64,000 nt of DNA from Paralvinella palmiformis (GCA_025642065.1 JAODUP010000054.1:1043501-1107500), one strand, 5' to 3'. Numbered from the stretch's first letter, positions 12,518 to 22,522 are shown. A program made the numbers and translations. Notes: generated from the sequence alone by a model not told the origin.

Positions 12518-13309
12518 ATTCCTAGAAATAATAATGTACTTATTAAAATAATGATGACATGAAACAAATTAGTACTGGTAAATGTAATCATATTTTAGAA
12601 AAGATTAATATACAAAAAACAGTGCAGTGATATATTAATAATAAATTAAGGTGGTTCAGTGGGGGTAAAGTGGTGAACCATAAACAGCAGGTTCTTAGTT
12701 TGAACCCACCTAAAATGTTCATTATCTATCTCAGCTTGAAATCTCAGATTTATGTTGAAAATCCACTTATTATAGGAAACTAGCAGCAGTATATGCTCCA
12801 AGGGAAGTCGAAGATGCCATCAGGTGAGTGAAGCCATCCCAGTAAAGGAAGGACATAATAGTCAGAGCAACAGATGACAGCCAGAATGAATGAAAATATA
12901 TAATTGCTTTTGAGGTCCATTTTATAAGACAAGCTTCACACAAATGTTTACTTGTAAGGAGATGGCTTTAGTCAGACAACCAAATAAATCATATTATTTG
13001 TACTGTCCTACATTTTCTAAAAGCCTGTTGTAAAATAGAGGAATGTAGACATATTGTAATATCAAATATAATTAAAAACACAGTGATCATAATTACCTTT
13101 ATAGTTAATGTCACATAAACTATTTTCTTTTCCACACTGACTTAAAATTAGATTCACTTTGTCAGAATGGCCATTTCTAGCAGCCATCAGCAACTCATCC
13201 TCAAAATGTTCAGTCTGTAGCTCGAAGGAATCTTCCACACTCTGATCTTTATCATCAGTATCCGAGTCTATGGGGTCATGAAAACCATCCACTGCATCAG
13301 ACATGGCTC
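1234..13309 (-). CDS. OSBPL1A: ORP1-like oxysterol-binding protein, N-terminal half, 14 exons
   Basis: Fourteen exons splice in frame into 473 residues. Ankyrin repeats occupy about residues 35-260, a PH domain about 268-370 and an acidic linker about 380-400; helical sequence follows. Marker stretches such as NLGWGAIHLGAYFGH, NDTGDTPLHKAAYTGR and EGPLLK match in order the ankyrin-PH N-terminus of the long OSBPL1A (ORP1L) isoform. In that family the protein binds Rab7 on late endosomes, senses cholesterol and contacts ER VAP proteins; this is family knowledge, not shown here. Exons (high to low): 13309-13097, 12084-11999, 9171-9097, 8869-8758, 8040-7955, 7088-6944, 6604-6492, 6020-5947, 5381-5318, 5159-5058, 4360-4349, 2417-2286, 1857-1755, 1340-1234. 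Every exon has AG/GT borders and the phases agree. The FFAT motif and ORD domain are absent, so the gene must continue past position 1. I see no further exon between 1 and 1233. Confidence 0.93.
1755..1857 (-). CDS. OSBPL1A: ORP1-like gene, exon 13 (helical region, residues 404-437)
   Basis: Acceptor gatttcag and donor GAAG/gtaaaa, phase 0 to phase 1. It encodes TAQAHQHLVEHQVTVALSS and onward, aligning by position and weak similarity with the coiled segment after the PH domain of ORP1L. A TA tract lies just upstream of the acceptor. Confidence 0.82.
2286..2417 (-). CDS. OSBPL1A: ORP1-like gene, exon 12 (PH helix and acidic linker, residues 360-403)
   Basis: Phase 0 exon of 44 codons with acceptor gttgcag and donor CAG/gtatgt. 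KWVTAIKEHIAYSKQW forms the final PH helix with its conserved Trp. The acidic VSDDEENEDD matches the LTDEEEED stretch of ORP1L. The overlapping plus-strand ORF at 2293-2574 is a shadow. Confidence 0.92.
2434..2460. repeat. (TA)n microsatellite
   Basis: About 13 TA units in the intron upstream of exon 12; a shorter TA tract lies at 1871-1892. Confidence 0.95.
3405..3610 (+). mobile_element. 3'-end fragment of the L2/CR1-like LINE family A
   Basis: The fragment resembles the last 200 bp of the LINE copies ending near 19150, 22900 and 47105. It encodes the LWNRLP-like segment (ttgtggaataggttgcc). The shared 3' UTR follows: a GGGGTAT stretch, the ATGGCTCCTGCTAGTAA block and a terminal AT-rich ATT tail. 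It is sense on the plus strand, antisense to the host intron. Confidence 0.75.
3827..3937. repeat. 40-bp tandem repeat, about 2.8 copies
   Basis: The unit starts GACTGATATTATTAGATGAT and recurs exactly every 40 bp at 3827, 3867 and 3907, with one substitution in the second copy. Confidence 0.95.
4142..4240. repeat. Diverged direct duplication of about 50 bp
   Basis: Two similar stretches with AGATTTAAATCTACTT and AGATTTATATCTACTT lie head to tail, each followed by a GATxTxxxCTGATT-type block. Confidence 0.65.
4349..4360 (-). CDS. OSBPL1A: ORP1-like gene, exon 11, 12-nt microexon (residues 356-359)
   Basis: The minus strand reads cttttccag, then GTGATACGACAG, then gtgagt. That is a strong acceptor, a 12-nt phase 0 exon (VIRQ) and a consensus donor. 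It joins INRQ of exon 10 to KWVTAIKEH of exon 12 at the start of the last PH helix. Skipping it keeps the frame, so it could be alternatively spliced. Transcript evidence is needed to be certain. Confidence 0.72.
5058..5159 (-). CDS. OSBPL1A: ORP1-like gene, exon 10 (PH domain, residues 322-355)
   Basis: Phase 0 exon with acceptor atcatag and donor CAG/gttagc. It encodes HLLQLFFHDQSSWQLSVE, the strand pair before the C-terminal PH helix, and ends INRQ. It contains no ATG-initiated ORF of its own, so ORF callers miss it. Confidence 0.85.
5318..5381 (-). CDS. OSBPL1A: ORP1-like gene, exon 9 (PH domain, residues 300-321)
   Basis: Acceptor attgcag and donor AAG/gtatta, phase 2 to phase 0. It encodes ADASTGSKRKSFRYLNDAKI, corresponding to the loop and strand that carry KHLTQA in ORP1L. 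Confidence 0.88.
5947..6020 (-). CDS. OSBPL1A: ORP1-like gene, exon 8 (PH domain, residues 276-299)
   Basis: Acceptor tttatag and donor ACAG/gtattt; it leaves in phase 2. It encodes KAGVLGWRPVWAVLGKGVIS, with the GWR..W.VL core of the PH domain beta strands 1 to 3. Confidence 0.92.
6492..6604 (-). CDS. OSBPL1A: ORP1-like gene, exon 7 (ankyrin end to PH start, residues 238-275)
   Basis: Acceptor aatttag and donor AAG/gtgcag, phase 1 to phase 0. It encodes QTAEDMAGDAQMRKL and then VQRMEGPLLK. The EGPLLK strand opens the PH domain (YEGPLWK in ORP1L). Confidence 0.92.
6944..7088 (-). CDS. OSBPL1A: ORP1-like gene, exon 6 (ankyrin, residues 190-237)
   Basis: Acceptor tttcttag and donor AGAG/gttaca; it ends in phase 1. 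It encodes SCTDHYGNSALHNATYRGHR and VVVLLMQNGIDTTLRNAR, a complete ankyrin repeat corresponding to the CSDQLGNTPLHCAAYRAHK repeat of ORP1L. Confidence 0.92.
7520..7735. repeat. Direct duplication of about 95 bp, spaced 123 bp
   Basis: Copies at about 7520-7617 and 7643-7735 share ATCAACTTTATTATTCCTTC at the start and a TTGGTTGCCA block at the end, with several indels between. Confidence 0.85.
7740..7803. repeat. 18-bp tandem repeat, about 3.5 copies
   Basis: The unit resembles ATAATTAGGGAAGCTACA and is repeated imperfectly. It accounts for the repetitive peptide of the local ORF. Confidence 0.9.
7955..8040 (-). CDS. OSBPL1A: ORP1-like gene, exon 5 (residues 161-189)
   Basis: Acceptor ctggccag, donor ATG/gtttgt, phase 1 to phase 0. 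It encodes KKAESEFLRAAADGDLEKL, the start of the second ankyrin block (EELLLAAAREG in human ORP1L). Confidence 0.9.
8758..8869 (-). CDS. OSBPL1A: ORP1-like gene, exon 4 (ankyrin, residues 124-160)
   Basis: The exon runs from acceptor acaacag to donor GAAG/gtacaa and ends in phase 1. It encodes EVVTLLLGEEADVTIKNAEG and RTESIKRLIE, aligning with the ORP1L segment that closes the first ankyrin block. Confidence 0.92.
9097..9171 (-). CDS. OSBPL1A: ORP1-like gene, exon 3 (ankyrin, residues 99-123)
   Basis: Phase 0 exon of 25 codons (HGADINLQNDTGDTPLHKAA and onward) with acceptor ttgtag and donor GAG/gtgatt. It contains the consensus GDTPLHKAA ankyrin turn. The ORF that reads through it continues into intron. 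Confidence 0.93.
10405..10710 (-). pseudogene. Tigger-like transposase N-terminus (CENP-B N HTH), broken
   Basis: The frame carries about 60 recognisable residues, from ELSLKQKVDLL through GVGHTQAQNILKRK. It then drifts into non-transposase sequence and out through the left terminal repeat. A stop codon lies in frame just upstream of ELSLK, where a start such as MKRK would be expected. It is a decayed DNA-binding domain without a catalytic core. Confidence 0.72.
10432..11229 (-). mobile_element. Tigger/pogo-like DNA transposon remnant
   Basis: A 798-bp element flanked by TA on both sides. The terminal inverted repeats read CAGTACAATGCC at the left and CAATACAATGCC at the right (complement), each followed by an imperfect CGGxCA block. 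On the minus strand a segment ending near 10590 encodes ELSLKQKVDLLK and then AYGVGHTQAQNILKRK. That is the N-terminal helix-turn-helix (CENP-B N / psq type) of Tigger-family transposases. The catalytic DDE domain is missing, so the element is non-autonomous. It lies in the intron between exons 2 and 3. Confidence 0.8.
11268..11637. mobile_element. Possible small inverted-repeat element
   Basis: The left end TTTAAAGGGACAGTTTACC and the complement of the right end TTTAAAGAGATAGTCTGCC agree at 15 of 19 positions. The 370 bp between them hold no coding sequence. No clear target duplication was found, so the borders are tentative. Confidence 0.45.
11999..12084 (-). CDS. OSBPL1A: ORP1-like gene, exon 2 (ankyrin, residues 70-98)
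   Basis: The exon lies between tttatag and AAG/gtacta, enters in phase 1 and leaves in phase 0. It encodes TNKANLGWGAIHLGAYFGH and DVVSLLIK, the counterpart of the first full ankyrin repeat of ORP1L. The canonical TPLH of the repeat reads GAIH here. A long TA microsatellite abuts the acceptor on its intron side. Confidence 0.92.
12098..12149. repeat. (TA)n microsatellite
   Basis: About 26 TA units directly upstream (in transcription sense) of the exon 2 acceptor. A second tract lies at 12481-12511. Confidence 0.95.
12652..12890 (+). mobile_element. Degraded tRNA-derived SINE-like sequence
   Basis: GTGGTTCAGTGGGGGTAAAG resembles a tRNA A box, and AGTTTGAACCC about 45 bp later resembles a B box. 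Unique sequence follows. The spacing fits an RNA polymerase III promoter, but the copy is worn and has no clear tail. Confidence 0.45.
13097..13309 (-). CDS. OSBPL1A: ORP1-like gene, first coding exon (residues 1-69)
   Basis: The ATG is at 13304-13302. The exon opens only 5 nt earlier, after a pyrimidine-containing acceptor (tgttttag), so the 5' UTR is split by an intron whose upstream exon I cannot locate. An acidic leader (DPIDSDTDDKD) precedes the first ankyrin helix (ELLMAARNGHSDKV). The exon ends in phase 1 at AAAG/gtaatt after DINYK. The longer reading that starts at 13415 runs into intron and was not chosen. Confidence 0.9.
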
Positions 13310-13429
13310 CTAAAACATGCAAAATATTTAGATGTATTTTCCAAATGTAACATATAAAATACAATAAACCAATACACAATGCTTCATAATTTATGTTTGG
13401 TTTAAGGTAGAACATGCTCGATGAGCTTT

Positions 13430-15885
13430 ATCTGTCTCTAATTTTGTATCAGTGCTCCAAGTGGTGGTTTTACTGTAATTTTTTTAACTGTAAACATTAA
13501 CTATTTATCTAGCCACAAAAAGGCGTTCACCTATATAATGTCATATAGTGAACTGAAAAGTTAGCAACGTGGTACCAGTAATAAAACAAAATCAAGTCAC
13601 AGTGAATGAAAATGTTACTATAATGATACCAGTGACAGAACAACTTGATCTTTCATCTTGCTAAAAGCAATTTAGTACCATTTATTTCATGTTTGTGGCA
13701 AGTGATAATTGGAATCTAGAGCAACTGTTTTAGTGATGATAGTGAAATTCAATCATGGAATCCCCTCATAATAATTAATACATCTTATGTATTAATTATT
13801 GTGCACTGTTATGACTCATTATACACTATCCTACTATAATTTTTCAATATATTTGTTATTATTTTATCAACATTTACAGAAACAGGTGTCTCACCAGATA
13901 AAGCAAAAACAAATACATTTATGCAGAATTCTTTAATAATAATAGTTACAACTTGTACAATTAAAACTACTAATCTAAAGAACAATCCTTGAATATAGAC
14001 ATTAATTTATTAATTATAGGGGAGATATCTTTAAGCACGGTGCCATTTCCAGTACATTATGCGAGGATTGTTATAAGTCAGGAATCATTTGCAGTGCATT
14101 CTGGTACAAGACATTTTTCAACAGATTTCAATATTTAGGTGCCTAAAATAAAATATCAAACATACAGAATGTTACTTTATTTAATATGCTATCAGTGGAT
14201 CATTGCCTGTATACTGAAGACAATACTTGATGGCTGGACCATAGTGCATGGTTCTAGTCATGACTGAGTGTAGATTTAATGTTTGGATTAAGAGTAGTGA
14301 AGCTCAATCTAACTTTAAATCATGACCCAATCCACAGACATTAAGCCAAAGATCTAAATATGTGAAGCTGCCACTGTTAATTCAATGCACGATTTCTGCC
14401 ACAAACATGCCATCTGATAAGAATGATAATAACTAAGGTATTGGTTAGTGATCCTAAACCTGTGAAGCAGCAAAACAGTTTTAACAGTCTATTCATTGGT
14501 CAGTCTCATACAGTCATCATGTCTTGGGTTTTATTGGAAAACTAGCATGTTGCAGTTCCTGAATTAGATATTATCTAAGCATGTTATATATCTATCCAAA
14601 TAGAAAAGTGATTTACAAACAGGTGTTTTATTTTTCAGGTCAACTCAAAACATGGCTGGATAAATCAGTCAGTTTCTCAATTCGATGTGCACCTAAAAGT
14701 GACAAACACTTTTAGGGGTTATTGTATGCATTACTTTATGTTCAGAAAAAGTGTTGAACTCAATTAGGTGATTATGTTATCCAACAAAGCTAGCTTGTCA
14801 TTTATCTTAAAAATGCTAATGAGGGAGGCTTCATTTTCATACCAGGCTGTTCAATGACATTTTTATTTATTCATATTTGTGCACATGTGGAAATTGACAT
14901 GGAGGTATTAAATTGGATAATACTGAATTATCAATCAAATTAGACAATTTCATGGGGAAAAGTTAATTTATACATAATGTTACACAAGACTTATGTGATT
15001 AAAGATATCAGAATTAAACTAAATTCTTATTCTGAACTGAAATAATTAAAATTGAGCACTTTAGGGGATATGCATGCAAGCAGACCCATTAATTTGCTAC
15101 TAGGTATGCAGAATATACACATTGTTTATATATTCAGAAAGTAGGGATTATAAATACATGAAGTGTCGGTCTATTCAGCTACTATATCTATACTCTAAAA
15201 CAATTAGATGTTAGGTATGCCAAAACCACGACAACAATTACCTGCTCACAGCACACTGTAAACAACTTATGTTGTTATGAACTAAATCCATTGTATCCTA
15301 TCAGTGGGTGGGATGGTTAAGCTCTAGAAAACTGTATTATCTAAATAGATTATATTTATTCAGTATTCATATAGTTTATATGTTATTATAGATTGAATAA
15401 TAGCATTTTGAAGAAACTTATACAGCTACCATCATTATGGGAATCCAATAGATGATGAGAGTGTCTTTGGTTATTTTATGGCTGTCACTGATTTTTTCTA
15501 ATTAACTGGTTATCCAAATGAAGCCATTAACTACACAATGACATACGTGTGCTACGTCTTGGTCAAGCACATATGTTCTCATATACATCAACAACGAAAT
15601 ATCTGTACTACTGTTCAAATGCGTTTAGGAAGTGTTACCAGGATTGGCAGGCATAACCCGCCCCCTGGATTAATCCTGGGTTGGGACTAATCCGAGTTTC
15701 AACAGTTTTCAAGCATAATTAATCTAAACTCAACCTGTTATCTTTATCACAGTTGTATTTAAACTGTTCATAAAATTAATTATGTGTAAGCTAACCTGAT
15801 ATGAAAGCGCAATTTTACCATATATCTTGATATCCTGCCACAAGTATTACAGTATATAATTGTCTCTATCAATAACAGAGTACTG
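13430..15885. other. AT-rich sequence with no feature recognised
   Basis: This is the 5' intron or flank of the ORP1-like gene. It should contain or adjoin the first non-coding exon. I cannot place that exon: a candidate donor (gagcag/gtaatt) near 15229 is only suggestive. No repeat or coding frame stands out. Confidence 0.5.
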
Positions 15886-15888
15886 TAG

Positions 15889-16654
15889 ACCAGTTTAATT
15901 TGGCAAACAGGAAATAATGACAAAAATGGTGAGTGACAAACTATTGCCAAATTTTCCTGTTGCCATTTTTTCCTGTTACCAAAATATCATGTTGTTCAGA
16001 ACTTTATATGACACTCGAAAGCATTATTTGGACTAACAAAATGAATATTTATAATATTCTCATTTATTCATTAATCATATAAGCAATAGGGCATGTATTT
16101 CATATACTATGCATTTGTTCACAAATGCTCAACACAACATACATAAATGTATTGTATTAACATGGCAAAAATTAGTACAGTATTGGTAATCCAAACATTT
16201 ACACCAATGCACTTCTAACACAATTCAATGGTTTATGCAACTGACATAGGACAGATGGGTATTCCTTCATATATGAAACATTCACACCAACTCAACCAAA
16301 AACAACCGGTACTGTATGTGAGTGTAATAAATTCCTATATATGTGTATATAATAGCAAGTATTGATAATTGGTTCACATTGCAATTTATAATAAAACAAT
16401 CACTCATATCAAAATCATTCATCCCTGACATTGTCTTCTTCAGAGAGAGGCACTCATAATAATGGTCAATAGACCTGGTTTTTGCCAGCTATGTTTAAGA
16501 ACATCAGTCGTCTGTTTCAGATTTGCGTATAACTTTGGAATAACAAGGTGCTCTGAAATGTTATTTCCTGAATGGCCTAGAAAACAAACTGAAAAATCAA
16601 CTTTTCTGGCAGACAAAAATTTGCCAACTTTTCCTGTCGCCAAATTAAACTGGT
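15889..16654. mobile_element. 766-bp element with near-perfect terminal inverted repeats
   Basis: The left end ACCAGTTTAATTTGGCAAAC and the complement of the right end ACCAGTTTAATTTGGCGACA share 16 identical bases, then CAGGAAA. TGCC(A)..TTTTCCTG motifs recur inside both ends. It has no transposase. The two opposed ORFs at the right are antiparallel readings of the terminal sequence. The target duplication is unclear (possibly TA). Confidence 0.7.
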
Positions 16655-16914
16655 ATCCTATATTTGTATTTTTATTATAACACATTTACTACTATTATTA
16701 ACTTTAGATTAATAATGACAGCTTAAAAGTTCATGTTATTTTAACCTTTCACATGTATCTGAATATGTATACCAGCATAGTCATTCCTGGGAAAAAACAA
16801 TTAACCCAAGTTAAAAAAAATAAATCCCAGGTTTAACCAATCATTCTCAGCTAAACCAATAAAACGCCAGATTAAACAGCAATCATTGGCATCGCTCATG
16901 TGAGTCATGGCTAC

Positions 16915-17290
16915 TAATTATAATGCATGACCTGGTATCACAAAGGACTCTCCCAGGTCCCTTATTATTCTTGTTTATTAATGATATCCCAACAGTTCTA
17001 TAATCCCAAGGTCATTTTCTGATGACAGCCTACTATGTTGATGTATTAGAAATTCAAAGGATTAAACCTGTTTGGACTATGGTTTATCATCACTGTCCCA
17101 TTAATCTGACATTTGGAGAATAAAATACAAGCCATAGAAGTGCTAGATCATAAATATCCATTTCAAATGTGAAACACAGACCTCATAAATTATACAGTCC
17201 TAATAAACCAAGTTAAAGATACAAAGTACACCAGCATCACCATCTCAAATACTTCTAAGTCAAGGGCCCTCTAATATTAGGGTCCCTGAT
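16915..17290 (+). mobile_element. Degraded LINE reverse-transcriptase fragment
   Basis: Broken frames resemble GPLLFLxFINDIPTVL, then a DDSLLYVDV-like motif, and further on KYxxITISN. These are in the order of the palm and YADD region of CR1/Jockey-type RTs. Several frameshifts and stops are present. Confidence 0.5.
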
Positions 17291-17859
17291 AAAACTAAAA
17301 ATAAATATAAGAACAGAGGAGATTTATATATTTTCAGATTTAATGGGGCCCCTCTGAATTAATTTGAAACAGTTTAAAGTATTTGGGGCCCCTCTCAATG
17401 GAGTGTGTCTTTTAAATTTTGGTAAGATGTAAACCTCGGATAAAAAATATCATCAAGTTCCTAATGAAATAAATTGGATGAGTTCCAATATCATTAAAAA
17501 GTTATGTTTGAAGTGTTTAAGGCTTAAAATTAAATCCAGCTCCGAGTTTATGGGATCAATATCTCATAAGACACAAATAATTTCTGGAGACATTTCTGGA
17601 ACAAAACATTACCAGCATAATCATGGTAACTGATTTGATTAATAATATGGAATAGTGCACACAAGAATCATGATAAAAATATCAAAGTTCAAGTATCTAA
17701 TCAGATAATTTGTAGTAAATATGTAAAGCCAAAAATTAATAAGTTTGGCCTATTTTACAAAACAACAAGGTGAAGTTGATTAAAGTATTTTTTTAAATAT
17801 TTTAATTATATTCTAAATATAATTATTAAATAGGCACATAATTGTTCACATTAGATATG

Positions 17860-19155
17860 TTTATGGTTCGGGTGACAAATTATATTATGATGTCAATTGA
17901 TCAAGGTAATCCAGTATTAATTGTTCTTCTACTTCTAGACCTGTCTGCTGCATTTGAAACAGTTGACCATAATGTACTTTTCTCTAGGTTAAAAGACTGT
18001 TCGGTCTATCAGGTAAAGTACTTGAATGGTTTCAATCCTATCTAGAACAATGCTCCCAGAGAGTGTCTGTTCATTGTATTTTATCTGACGTTCAGGTTTG
18101 GTTTTCTAGTGTACCACAGGGTTCTTGGTCCTCTGGTTTTCAGTGTATACCCGTCCTCTTGGAATTATTGTGCAGTGATATGTGGTTAAATACCAGTTGT
18201 ATGCTGATGGCACACAGCTGTATATATCACTGGATCCTGACAATAAGCTAAATTTCCCCTCTTCCTTGAAGAATTTAAAATATTGTATTGCTGATATTCG
18301 GTTTTGGATGATTCAAAATCTTCTAAGACTAAATGATAATAAAACAATTATTATATATTTGGCATCACTACATTATCTTAAATTCCTAAAGACACCAGCA
18401 TTAGAGATGAGTGCATCTTTAATTACCCCTAAAGGGTCAGTAAAAAATCTAGCAGTTTTTTTGGACAAATGTATTAACATGTCACATCACTATTCCGAGT
18501 TGCCTACTACCATCTTAAGAACATTCACTGTTTAAAAACGTTCTTGACACAAGAAGCACTTGTAACTGTAGTTCATGCCTTTGTAACATCTTGTATTGTA
18601 ACTCCCTGTTAGTGTTATATGGCATATCTGATTATAACATCAATCACCTTATGCAAATTCTGAAAAGTGCAGCTCTCATAGTGACAAATACTTGAAAATA
18701 TGATCATATCATTCCAATTCTTCAAAAACTACATTGGCTACCTGTTAGAAAGCATACCATTACAAGATTTTATTAATAACTTATAAATCTATTAATGATA
18801 TGGCACCTGAATACCTGTGTGAACTGGTGTCCATTAGAAAGTCATGCCGAAAACTCAGGTCATCCAATCAGATACTATTGCAGGTGCCTGGTTCTTGGCT
18901 CAAGTCATACAGTAACTGCGCATTTAGTGTTGCAGTCCCCACTTTATGGAATAGGTTGCCAGCAGATTTTAGAAATGTGTCATCTTTTGAAAATTTAAAA
19001 TTCGTCCTAAAAACACAGCTGTTCAAGGTTGCTTTCAAAGATAACTAATAAGTATCTTTTAAATCTCTTAAGGGTTTTTACAGACATATTATTTGGGGTA
19101 TTATTATATTACATATTATTTGTACAGCATATGTAAATGGCTCCTGCTAATAATA
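17860..19155 (+). pseudogene. LINE family A copy 2 (L2/CR1-like), RT and 3' end, broken
   Basis: 5'-truncated copy sharing with the 22.9-25.1 kb copy the palm motifs LDLSAAFETVDHNVLFSRLK (catalytic Asp) and YADGTQLYISLDPDN, where the second catalytic Asp pair is changed (ADD to ADG). The C-terminal MAPEYLCELV, LWNRLP and LKTQLFKVAF segments follow, then the family 3' UTR and an ATT-rich tail. Multiple frameshifts split it into small ORFs. It is non-functional. Confidence 0.88.
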
Positions 19156-19329
19156 TACATTAGTATTATTATGTAGTGCTTAAAAATAGAAATATTAAGC
19201 CCACACTGATTTATTTTGATCTTGTTTATTATTTTATATCTGATTGTAATCGAATTATCATGAAATATCAGATTGAAATTCTCTTTAATATGATGATTAG
19301 CTTCTGTATCCTTCAGGAACAGTAAAGTT

Positions 19330-20335
19330 CTTGACTTTATATATATATATCTAGAATATCTATTAAAAAAAATTTAATGTTGTTAATGCAAAATAATTAG
19401 ATCTAAAATCTAAGTAAATAAGCACTCCAATAAAGGGTCTACTAAGTTTTTGGAAAAATAGCAACGGCAGTGAACTAAGTCTATACAACAAGGAAATTAT
19501 GTTTAATAAGTAATTTTTTCCTTGAACAGTAGATCTATCAATTTCAAAGATTAGAATCTAGATCTACAGACTACACTGGACATTCTTAGGCCCATATTAT
19601 ATATATATTATTATATAGATCTACACGCGTGATGATGCTGATCCAAATGGTCAGATGAGATAGACAATATATGGGAATAAACACTCTTTACTTAAGTACA
19701 AAGACATTGACTGGGATAAATTTATACCCCTAGCCTAGGCCTAACTACTAGATCTCTAGATCTAAACCAGAACCAGATATATTCATATAACAAATATTTT
19801 CAACGCGGAACATCAACACTCGCAACAGTTCAAGAATCAACTTATTAAGTGTCCGTTTTTGAGGATGGACAAAATTAGTCACGGTGTCTACATATATATA
19901 TATATATAATCACAACTAAATTTACCACTATAGAGACTGGACCACTATCGCTATCAGGATGCCAAGAAGAAAATCATGAACTCGTATTATCGCTCAGAAA
20001 CCGATTCATTATGATTTCGATAGAGCAGGTTGATATCGCCACCGGTCGATCTCGCCCAGGGTGAGTGGGCTGACCCGTGAGGTTCGCCACCTGAGACAGA
20101 TCCCCACTTGGTACATTGGCGCTTAATTATTACATAGATATGTTGCAAGTAAAACAATATTTCTGAAAAAGGTTCAATTACAACTGAGTTCTAGGTGTGT
20201 AGATCTATGTATTACTGATTTCTCGCAGAGGATCTCTTGGTGTGGGTTATTCAATTCAAATTGTTTATTTCAACATTCATAATATTACAAGTTGTTGAAC
20301 TCAAAAGGAAATATTTCTAATCAACCCTATGTTTA
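19330..20335. other. Non-coding stretch with short TA tracts
   Basis: No coding frame is recognised. Short TA runs lie near 19340, 19605 and 19905. A GC-rich patch at 20030-20095 (GCCACCGG..GGCGAACC-type on the complement) resembles a patch at 29610-29660, so a minor repeat may be present. Confidence 0.4.
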
Positions 20336-21287
20336 ATCTATTATGAATGATACTGTACACTCACAATCAGTATTCTCTCTGTTCTCTGCACTAGATGTGA
20401 AACATGCAATTAATCAACTTAAAGTCGGTAAAAGTGCAGGTACTGACTCGATGCAAGGTGAACACTACAAGTATGCACACTCTAAGGTTACTGGTTTGTT
20501 ATCAATGTTGTTTAATGCCATGTTTCTACACAACTATCTACCTTGTAAGCTGATTATGGAGACTATGGTTTTTCCTATTATAAATAATAAAAAGGGTCTT
20601 ATTACAGACAAAGACAATTACAGGCCTATTGCCATTACCAGTGTTGTTTCCAAGATGTTGGAACTCTTATTATTGGATAGACTACGGTTTCAGTTGGAAA
20701 CTTCTAGTAATCAGTTTGGATTTAAGAGTAATCATGGTACAGACATGTTTGTGTGTACACTCTCAAGCAGATAATAGAATATTATAATCAAATCTCTAGT
20801 CTAGTATATATTTGTTATCTTAAATTGATGCTTCAAAAGCATTTGATCGTATTAATCACTGGTGTCTCTTTAAGAAACTTATTAAACGTAATATTGATGT
20901 TACTTTGATTCATCTTCTCATATTCTGGTATTGTCAACAACGATTTTGTGTACGTTGGGGTAACTAATTCTCCCAATTCTTTACTGTGTTTAATGGTGTA
21001 AGACAGGGTGGAATTATATCACATGTGTTGTTTAATATATACATGGATAAGCTCAGTTGCAACTTGAATCAGAGTTATATTGGTGTGAATGGCATGATCA
21101 TAGATCATTTAATGTACGAGGATGATACCTGTATCATAGCTCCCTCACATACAGCTCTCCGGAACTGTTTGATATATGTGCTGACTTTGCTGTTTCAAAT
21201 ATTATTATTTTTAATGGGAAAAAGACAAAGTGTGTGTGTGTTTCAAACCAAATTCACTGAATGGTTTATTTGTGCCTACTCTCTGAC

Positions 21288-21996
21288 CAGGGCCAGAATT
21301 GTTTTGAATTCAGTTGCCCCCGGGCAAGTAGATAGGAAATGCACTTGCCCAGCAAATGTTTTCACTTGCCCAACAAGTGTTCACCTGATCCAAAATTATC
21401 ATTTATTTTTAATCTGCTATATTTCACTTATCTACATATGAACATGTATTTGCAATAATAATCGATTGTTTGATAAGAAATGTTTATTCAGTGAAGCCCA
21501 ATGCTGCTTTGCTGAGTTACCCGTAGCCATTTTCACTATATAAATAAAATTTCAAATTACCAAGAACGCGTAGTCAGTAAACTGCAATGAATACAGCTTT
21601 TAATCGGCGACACCATTTAAATAGGTGGTGCGCTGTCTTAACCCGAGATTCCATATACGCGCTAGAGTATGTGTTATGCGAATCCGACAAACAAATGGAA
21701 AACGTAAACGCACGAGCGTGATTCCATATTCGCGACTGCGTATGTGATTTCCGAATGCGACCAAACGGACCGTTCCATTTAGCGATTGGTGCGAATCGGA
21801 CAGTTGAATCTACATTTTACGACCCGGGTCGTAACATTCTGGATTCAACCGTCCGATTCGAGTGTCCAGGCAGGCTTTCCCAAGAAAAATAGGTCACAAA
21901 GTGAGAGGGATGTCCGAAACAAATAGATACCGCAATGTCAGATACGCTACCGCAATGTCGTATACAGCGTATATGGAACCGATTTTTTCGGCCCTG
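21288..21996. mobile_element. Non-autonomous hAT-type element inside LINE C
   Basis: Starts CAGGGCCAGAA and ends TTTCGGCCCTG, giving the CAGGGCC inverted termini typical of hAT elements. CTCTCTG occurs on both sides (21279-21285 and 21997-22003), compatible with the 8-bp hAT target duplication with one altered base. The LINE reading resumes exactly after the right copy. The interior is GC-richer, contains repeated CCATATxCGC words and has no transposase. Confidence 0.8.
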
Positions 21997-22522
21997 CTCT
22001 CTGCCTTAATGATGTACCTCTGACTTTCGTGACAATTAACAAATATTTAGGTGTAATTATACATGACAAACATCAGGATGATGATGATATCATGAGATAT
22101 GTTAAATCACTTTATTCAAGAGGGAATCTGCCTATCAGTCGCTTCAAAACATGTTCCTCCTGTATTAAAGTAAAATTATTTAGATTATCCCTTTGCAATG
22201 CCTATGGCTGTTATTTGTGGTCAACGTATAAACAGTATACCTATAAGCGTGTTTTAGTGGCCTTTAATGATATATACAGAAAATTATTTGGTATTTGGGG
22301 TGCTGGTTCGCAAACACGTTTATAGTTTTAAAGCAAGTTTAGCTGCTACTAGCAATTTGCTAGTACAATGTATTTTTTTCTAGTTTGTTTTATTATCATT
22401 CTAGCTCTTGTGTTAGATGGACGAAAATACACAATTTATAATTTGTTTATAATTTGTTTTGTGTATTATATACTTCACTGTATCATATTCATATGTATAT
22501 GGAATTCTATATTCTGAAATAA

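Noticed and set aside
13062..13415. 117-aa reading of the first coding exon from 13415
   Set aside because: The first 37 residues precede a splice acceptor and the last 11 follow a donor. Only the 69 residues from the ATG at 13304 fit the family.
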